From Sphingobium sp. (lineage in GTDB: Bacteria > Pseudomonadota > Alphaproteobacteria > Sphingomonadales > Sphingomonadaceae), in the NCBI GenBank assembly GCA_030148625.1, contig JASBTC010000074.1:1-11269 (forward strand): a DNA stretch of 11,269 bases. The letters run 5' to 3'. How positions within the stretch are numbered: the stretch's first letter is position 1; each line of letters starts with the position of its first letter. Positions 8,208-11,269 of the stretch are shown in pieces. The notes under the pieces were generated by a model. The model did no database searches. It saw only the letters and a program-made list of their open reading frames with translations, and was not told where the DNA came from. The position numbers and the translations under genes are program-made.

Positions 8208-8282
8208 CGTCATTGCGAGCGAAGCGCGGCAATCTAGGGATGCATCCACATCCTGGATTGCTTCGCTTCGCTCGCAATGACG
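8208..8282. repeat. Long inverted repeat (REP-like), probable bidirectional terminator
   Basis: The left arm is 8208-8242 and the right arm 8249-8282, with loop CATCCA. The outer 19 bases (CGTCATTGCGAGCGAAGCG) pair perfectly. The inner part pairs through GCAATC and AGG-ATG, with two mismatches, one wobble and one bulged G. Five Ts (8286-8290) follow on the plus strand. It sits exactly between the convergent flippase and fdhD stops, so a role in ending transcription from both sides is likely. Similar CGTCATTGCGAGC hairpins are common dispersed repeats in alphaproteobacteria, from memory rather than a search. Confidence 0.85.
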
Positions 8283-8296
8283 AGCTTTTTGAAGCC

Positions 8297-9067
8297 TCAC
8301 CCCGCCAGCAGATAATTATCCGACCGCGCCAGGCCGATCAGTGCCAGCCCGGCTTCCTGCGCGCGATCGAGCGCCAGGCTGGTCGGTGCCGAGATGGTGA
8401 CGAGCGCCGGACAGCCGGCAAGCACCGCCTTTTCGACCAGTTCGTAGGAACAGCGCGCGGTGAGCAGCGCGAAACCGTCGTCCCAGCCCAGCCCGCCGCG
8501 CAGCATCGCGCCGATCAACTTGTCGAACGCATTGTGCCGGCCGACATCCTCGCGCACCACGCGGATCGTGCCGTCGGCCGCACACAAGGCCGCGCCATGG
8601 ACCGCGCCGGTCGCGCGATTGAGCGCCTGATGCGCACCCAGCGCCGACAATGCGGCGAACACCGATTTCGATGCCGGGGGCTTTCCCTGAACCCTGGGCA
8701 AAGGGCGCAGCGCCTGTTCGAGATTCTCGATGCCGCACAGCCCGCATGACGATTCGGACACGCGGTGGCGCACCCGTTCGATCACGCGCCCGGCGCGATC
8801 CGGCACGAGCTGCGCGCGCAGGATCGTTCCCGTCGTCGCGTCGTGCGTATCCACATCGAGAATATCGGCAGCGCTGTCGATCAGCCGTTCCGACGACGCG
8901 AAACCATGGATGAAATCATCGAGGTCGGCGGGCGTCGCCATCATCACCGCATAGCCGATGCCGTTGAACTCGATCGCCAGCGGCCGTTCCTCGGCGACGG
9001 CACGCGCAATCGCCTCGTGCGTCCCGTCGGCACCGATCCGGGTAAAGTGTCGCCTGTCCTGCGTCAT
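8297..9067 (-). CDS. fdhD: FdhD, sulfurtransferase for formate dehydrogenase maturation
   Basis: FdhD carries sulfur from a cysteine desulfurase to the molybdenum/tungsten-bis-MGD cofactor, which activates formate dehydrogenases in the cytoplasm. The 256-aa length is normal. The essential CxxC motif is present as SSCGLCG (Cys108 and Cys111). Other family features are RPLAIEFNGIGYAVMMATPADLDDFIHGF near the start, and then VHGAALC and VREDVGRHNAFDKLIG in the C-terminal half. The end contains LLTARCSYELVEKAV and ISAPTSLALDRAQEAGLALIG. I chose the ATG at 9067; a TTG six codons upstream is also in frame, and neither has a clear Shine-Dalgarno. No formate dehydrogenase subunit or molybdenum-cofactor gene lies in the window, so its client enzyme must be elsewhere. 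It is divergent from a DUF418 membrane protein, 74 bp away. Confidence 0.95.
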   Translation of the reverse strand: MTQDRRHFTRIGADGTHEAIARAVAEERPLAIEFNGIGYAVMMATPADLDDFIHGFASSERLIDSAADILDVDTHDATTGTILRAQLVPDRAGRVIERVRHRVSESSCGLCGIENLEQALRPLPRVQGKPPASKSVFAALSALGAHQALNRATGAVHGAALCAADGTIRVVREDVGRHNAFDKLIGAMLRGGLGWDDGFALLTARCSYELVEKAVLAGCPALVTISAPTSLALDRAQEAGLALIGLARSDNYLLAG

Positions 9068-9115
9068 GCCGGTACCGTCGCGCAAAGTGCGGGCATCGGC
9101 AAGGCGTTGCCGTCG

Positions 9116-9127
9116 GCGGACGTCCGC
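9116..9127. promoter_or_regulatory. 12-bp perfect palindrome in the fdhD/DUF418 intergenic region
   Basis: GCGGACGTCCGC is a perfect palindrome 15 bases before the DUF418 ATG. It could be an operator, but GC-rich palindromes of this length arise by chance at this base composition. I see no convincing promoter boxes for either gene in the 74-bp gap. Confidence 0.2.
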
Positions 9128-9141
9128 GCCAAAGAGACATC

Positions 9142-10392
9142 ATGACTGTAACCACGGGCGCGACGCGCCATCTGACGCTCGATGCCATGCGCGGACTCGC
9201 GGTGATGGGCATTTTGCTCATGAACATCGTGATGTTCGCCATGCCGTCCCAGGCCTATATCAATCCGCTGGCATGGGGCGGTACCGACACCGCCGATCTC
9301 GGCATCTGGTTCGTCAATTTGCTGCTGGTCGACGGCAAGATGCGCGGCCTGTTCACATTGCTGTTCGGCGCGAGCACATTGCTGGTGATCGACCGGGCGG
9401 AGGCCAAGGCAGAAAGCTCGATCAAGGTCCATTACAGCCGCATGGCCTGGCTGCTGCTGTTCGGCATCGCCCATTCCTACCTGATCTGGAGCGGGGACAT
9501 ATTGATCCTCTATGCCGTGTGCGGACTGGTCATCTACGCGTTCCACGACATGAGCGCGGACAAGCTCAGAACGGGCGCGATCCTGTCGATCGTCATCAAT
9601 TTCGTGGTCTGGGCGATGATCGCGCTGTCGTTCGTGCATATGAAAGCCACGGCGATCCAGCCGGGCGCCGCGCCGCACCTCGTCCAATCCTATAACGACG
9701 CGATCGTCGCGCTCGGCCAGCCGGGAAGCTGGGCGATCAGCCGGGAACTGCAGGTCTATGCGGGCAGCTATGCCGACATCCTCGCTTTCCGCACCGCGCC
9801 GGCGCAGATACTGGGGCCATTGACGATGGTCATGCTCTACGGCTTCGAGACGGTCGGACTGATGCTGCTCGGCATGTCGCTGTTCAGGAACGGCTTTCTG
9901 ACCGGCGAATGGAGCAGCACGCGCTATGCGACGATGGCGCGCCTTTGCTATCTGATCGGGCTGCCGCCAATGGCCGGGCTCGGCTGGTGGTGCTGGTCGA
10001 GCGGGTTCGACACGGTCACCACCTTCAACGCCATCATGGTCTGGTCGACCCCGTTCCGCGTCGTGCTGATCCTGGGTCATGCCGCCTTTGCCCTCTGGCT
10101 GTTCGCCCGCTTCCGCAACAGCGCCGTCGTGGCGCGGATCGCCGCGGCCGGGCGCGCCGCCTTCACCAATTATCTCGGCACCAGCATCGTCATGACGACG
10201 ATCTTCTACGGCTATGGCCTGGGCCTGTACGGAGAGATGTCGCGCGCGAGCATCTATCTGGTCGTGCTCGCCGGCTGGGCGGTGATGCTGCTCTGGTCCA
10301 AACCCTGGCTCGACCGTTTCGCTTATGGTCCCTTCGAATGGCTCTGGCGTTCACTGGCGCGCGGCCGGATTCAGCCGATTCGACGCCATTGA
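9142..10392 (+). CDS. YeiB-type DUF418 membrane protein
   Basis: A 416-aa polytopic inner-membrane protein of the YeiB/DUF418 family, whose biochemical role is unknown and which is often guessed to be a transporter. The N-terminus has the hallmark LDAMRGLAVMGILLMNIVMF (13-32) within the first helix. LDGKMRGLFTLLFGAS-like sequence follows as VDGKMRGLFTLLFGAS (about 64-79). The DUF418 domain closes the protein with GRAAFTNYLGTSIV (about 336-349), IFYGYGLGLYGEMSR, and the typical ending YGPFEWLWRSL near residues 395-405. I count roughly nine or ten hydrophobic segments. The ATG at 9142 is preceded by AAAGAGA, a modest Shine-Dalgarno. No partner gene is obvious; it stands alone between fdhD (divergent) and bfd, which follows on the same strand after 90 bp. 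Confidence 0.88.
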   Translation: MTVTTGATRHLTLDAMRGLAVMGILLMNIVMFAMPSQAYINPLAWGGTDTADLGIWFVNLLLVDGKMRGLFTLLFGASTLLVIDRAEAKAESSIKVHYSRMAWLLLFGIAHSYLIWSGDILILYAVCGLVIYAFHDMSADKLRTGAILSIVINFVVWAMIALSFVHMKATAIQPGAAPHLVQSYNDAIVALGQPGSWAISRELQVYAGSYADILAFRTAPAQILGPLTMVMLYGFETVGLMLLGMSLFRNGFLTGEWSSTRYATMARLCYLIGLPPMAGLGWWCWSSGFDTVTTFNAIMVWSTPFRVVLILGHAAFALWLFARFRNSAVVARIAAAGRAAFTNYLGTSIVMTTIFYGYGLGLYGEMSRASIYLVVLAGWAVMLLWSKPWLDRFAYGPFEWLWRSLARGRIQPIRRH

Positions 10393-10427
10393 TTCGCAAC
10401 AAGGCGAGCCGACGTCATTTTCTATAT

Positions 10428-10443
10428 TGCGATCCATTATCAT
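10428..10443 (+). promoter_or_regulatory. Fur-like site overlapping a possible -10 box upstream of bfd
   Basis: TGCGATCCATTATCA (10428-10442) has a perfect right half of the 7-1-7 Fur consensus (ATTATCA) but only three of seven matches in the left half. TATCAT (10438-10443), a good -10 match, overlaps it. Only a poor -35 is visible 17 bases upstream. Iron control is expected for bfd, which makes the site plausible, but the match is incomplete. Confidence 0.3.
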
Positions 10444-10482
10444 TAGCTCTATCCCGATTCGCATCAGCCGGAGGGATTCGCC

Positions 10483-10656
10483 TTGGTCGTCTGCATCTGT
10501 AACGCGATCCGTGAGAAGGAACTGCGCGAGACCGTGCGAAACGGCAGCGCGAACAATGCGTGCAGCGCCTATGCAGCGCTCGGCCGGCGGACGCGTTGCG
10601 GCCAATGTGTCCCGTTTGCGCAAAGCATTATCAAGTCCGAGCTTGCGACTGCCTGA
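10483..10656 (+). CDS. bfd: Bacterioferritin-associated ferredoxin, TTG start
   Basis: A 57-residue [2Fe-2S] protein that docks on bacterioferritin and donates electrons to its heme, so that stored ferric iron can be reduced and released. The four expected iron ligands are present in the family spacing: VCICN (Cys4, Cys6) and RCGQC (Cys39, Cys42). In between is the usual helical segment AIREKELRETVRNG. The C-terminus is QSIIKSEL, short like other Bfd proteins. I chose TTG at 10483 because GGAGGG (10470-10475) ends seven bases upstream and no ATG is available in this frame near the motif. The gene is easily missed because of its size and start codon. It is followed 98 bp later by bfr on the same strand, the classic bfd-bfr pairing. 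Confidence 0.93.
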   Translation: MVVCICNAIREKELRETVRNGSANNACSAYAALGRRTRCGQCVPFAQSIIKSELATA

Positions 10657-10698
10657 CAATAGCGCGCTAAAAAACCGCAGAAATCCGCCATTTTTTCA

Positions 10699-10727
10699 CT
10701 GACTTTGGGCTTCTCGCCGGGTATGAT
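10699..10727 (+). promoter_or_regulatory. Promoter of bfr
   Basis: CTGACT (10699-10704) and TATGAT (10722-10727) are separated by 17 bases. The -10 box matches the consensus at five of six positions and the -35 at four. It would give a 5' leader of about 20 bases that includes the AAGGAG of bfr. This suggests bfr can be transcribed separately from bfd. Confidence 0.55.
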
Positions 10728-10754
10728 CATGCCCGTGTTACAAGGAGCTGTGCC

Positions 10755-11234
10755 GTGAAGGGCGATACCAAAGTCATCGAATATCTGAATGAGGCGCTCA
10801 AGAACGAGCTGACCGCGGTCAACCAATATTGGCTGCATTATCGCCTGCTCGACAATTGGGGCATCGCCCGGCTCGCGCATTTCGAGCGCCATGAATCGAT
10901 CGACGAGATGAAGCATGCCGACAAGCTGGCGGAGCGCATCCTGTTCCTCGACGGCCTGCCCAATTTCCAGCTGCTCGGCCGCCTCAAGATCGGCGAGACG
11001 GTGGAGGAGATCCTCGAAGCCGATCTCGCGCTCGAGAATGAAGCCATTCCGCTGCTCAAGGACGGCATCGCCCATTGCGAGACGGTACGCGACTATGTCA
11101 GCCGCGACCTGCTCGCCGACATCCTCGAAAGCGAGGAAGAGCATGTTGACATGCTTGAGAAGCAGTTCGACATGATCAAGCGCATGGGCCTGGAAAACTA
11201 CATCCAGCTCCAGTCCAAGCCCGCCGAGGATTGA
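10755..11234 (+). CDS. bfr: Bacterioferritin (heme-containing iron-storage protein)
   Basis: Forms a 24-subunit shell in the cytoplasm that oxidises Fe(II) and stores it as a mineral core. The 159-aa length is normal. All six ferroxidase ligands fall at the canonical positions: Glu18, Glu51, His54, Glu94, Glu127 and His130. The heme-binding Met52 that bridges two subunits is also present (DEMKHAD, 50-56). It is therefore a true heme- and ferroxidase-competent Bfr, rather than a ferritin or Dps protein. The start is GTG at 10755, with AAGGAG seven bases upstream. The upstream bfd provides the electron donor for iron release, and a separate promoter in the 98-bp gap may serve bfr alone. Nothing is odd in the sequence. 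Confidence 0.97.
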   Translation: MKGDTKVIEYLNEALKNELTAVNQYWLHYRLLDNWGIARLAHFERHESIDEMKHADKLAERILFLDGLPNFQLLGRLKIGETVEEILEADLALENEAIPLLKDGIAHCETVRDYVSRDLLADILESEEEHVDMLEKQFDMIKRMGLENYIQLQSKPAED

Positions 11235-11254
11235 GGCCTACGAAAATCACTCAC

Positions 11255-11269
11255 TGTCATTCCCCGCGA
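11255..11269. repeat. Possible left arm of a second dispersed repeat, cut by the window end
   Basis: TGTCATTCCCCGCGA at the very edge resembles the left arm of the common GTCATTCCCGCG inverted repeats found after genes in such genomes. The right arm would lie outside the window, so this is only a suspicion. Confidence 0.25.

Noticed and set aside
9064..10080. A 338-codon open frame on the minus strand opposite the DUF418 gene
   Set aside because: It has low-complexity, charged shadow-frame composition, while the plus strand carries a clear membrane protein.
10325..10702. A 125-codon open frame on the plus strand across the DUF418 end and bfd
   Set aside because: It is in a different frame from bfd, whose four cysteine ligands and Shine-Dalgarno identify the real gene.
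1..11269. CRISPR array, tRNA, rRNA, transposase or prophage genes
   Set aside because: No direct-repeat array, cloverleaf, rRNA motif or mobile-element protein was seen on either strand.

Overview
This is a high-GC proteobacterial chromosome segment. The gene content and protein style suggest an alphaproteobacterium, most likely of the Sphingomonadales. That placement rests on an aerobic CobN-type cobalamin pathway, the look of the encoded proteins, and a long CGTCATTGCGAGCGAAGC hairpin repeat of a kind I associate with such genomes. It is an inference, since no database was searched.

Positions 1-5466, minus strand: a cobalamin operon. It is headed by a clear cobalamin (B12) riboswitch aptamer (5245-5466), followed by a long expression platform. 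Next comes a 21-codon small ORF with a strong Shine-Dalgarno (4988-5053). Then follow cobW (GTPase metallochaperone), cobN (large cobaltochelatase subunit) and the start of cobO (corrinoid adenosyltransferase, cut by the window edge). Every junction from the small ORF onward overlaps or is tightly spaced (GTGA, TGATG, ATGA). Translation of the whole operon may therefore be coupled to one riboswitch-controlled initiation site. The products load cobalt, insert it into the corrin ring and adenosylate the product.

Positions 5560-8199: a divergent pair around a 75-bp intergenic region. On the minus strand is a D-Ala-D-Ala-ligase-like ATP-grasp enzyme with an unusual C-terminal motif. On the plus strand is a polytopic flippase-type membrane protein (MOP superfamily). 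A sigma70-like promoter and an AT-rich perfect palindrome lie between them.

Positions 8208-8282: a near-perfect 75-nt inverted repeat between the convergent flippase and fdhD genes. It is a REP-like element that probably acts as a bidirectional terminator.

Positions 8297-10392: fdhD (sulfur transfer for formate dehydrogenase maturation, minus) and, divergent from it, a YeiB/DUF418 family membrane protein (plus). No formate dehydrogenase is present in the window.

Positions 10393-11269: an iron-storage pair. It consists of a 57-aa bacterioferritin-associated ferredoxin (bfd) with a TTG start, then bacterioferritin (bfr) with a GTG start and its own promoter. A Fur-like half-conserved site lies upstream of bfd. 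The window ends inside what may be another repeat.

Most of the window is recognisable housekeeping and accessory metabolism. The parts most worth a second look are the B12 leader with its small coupled ORF and alternative helices, and the ATP-grasp/flippase pair.
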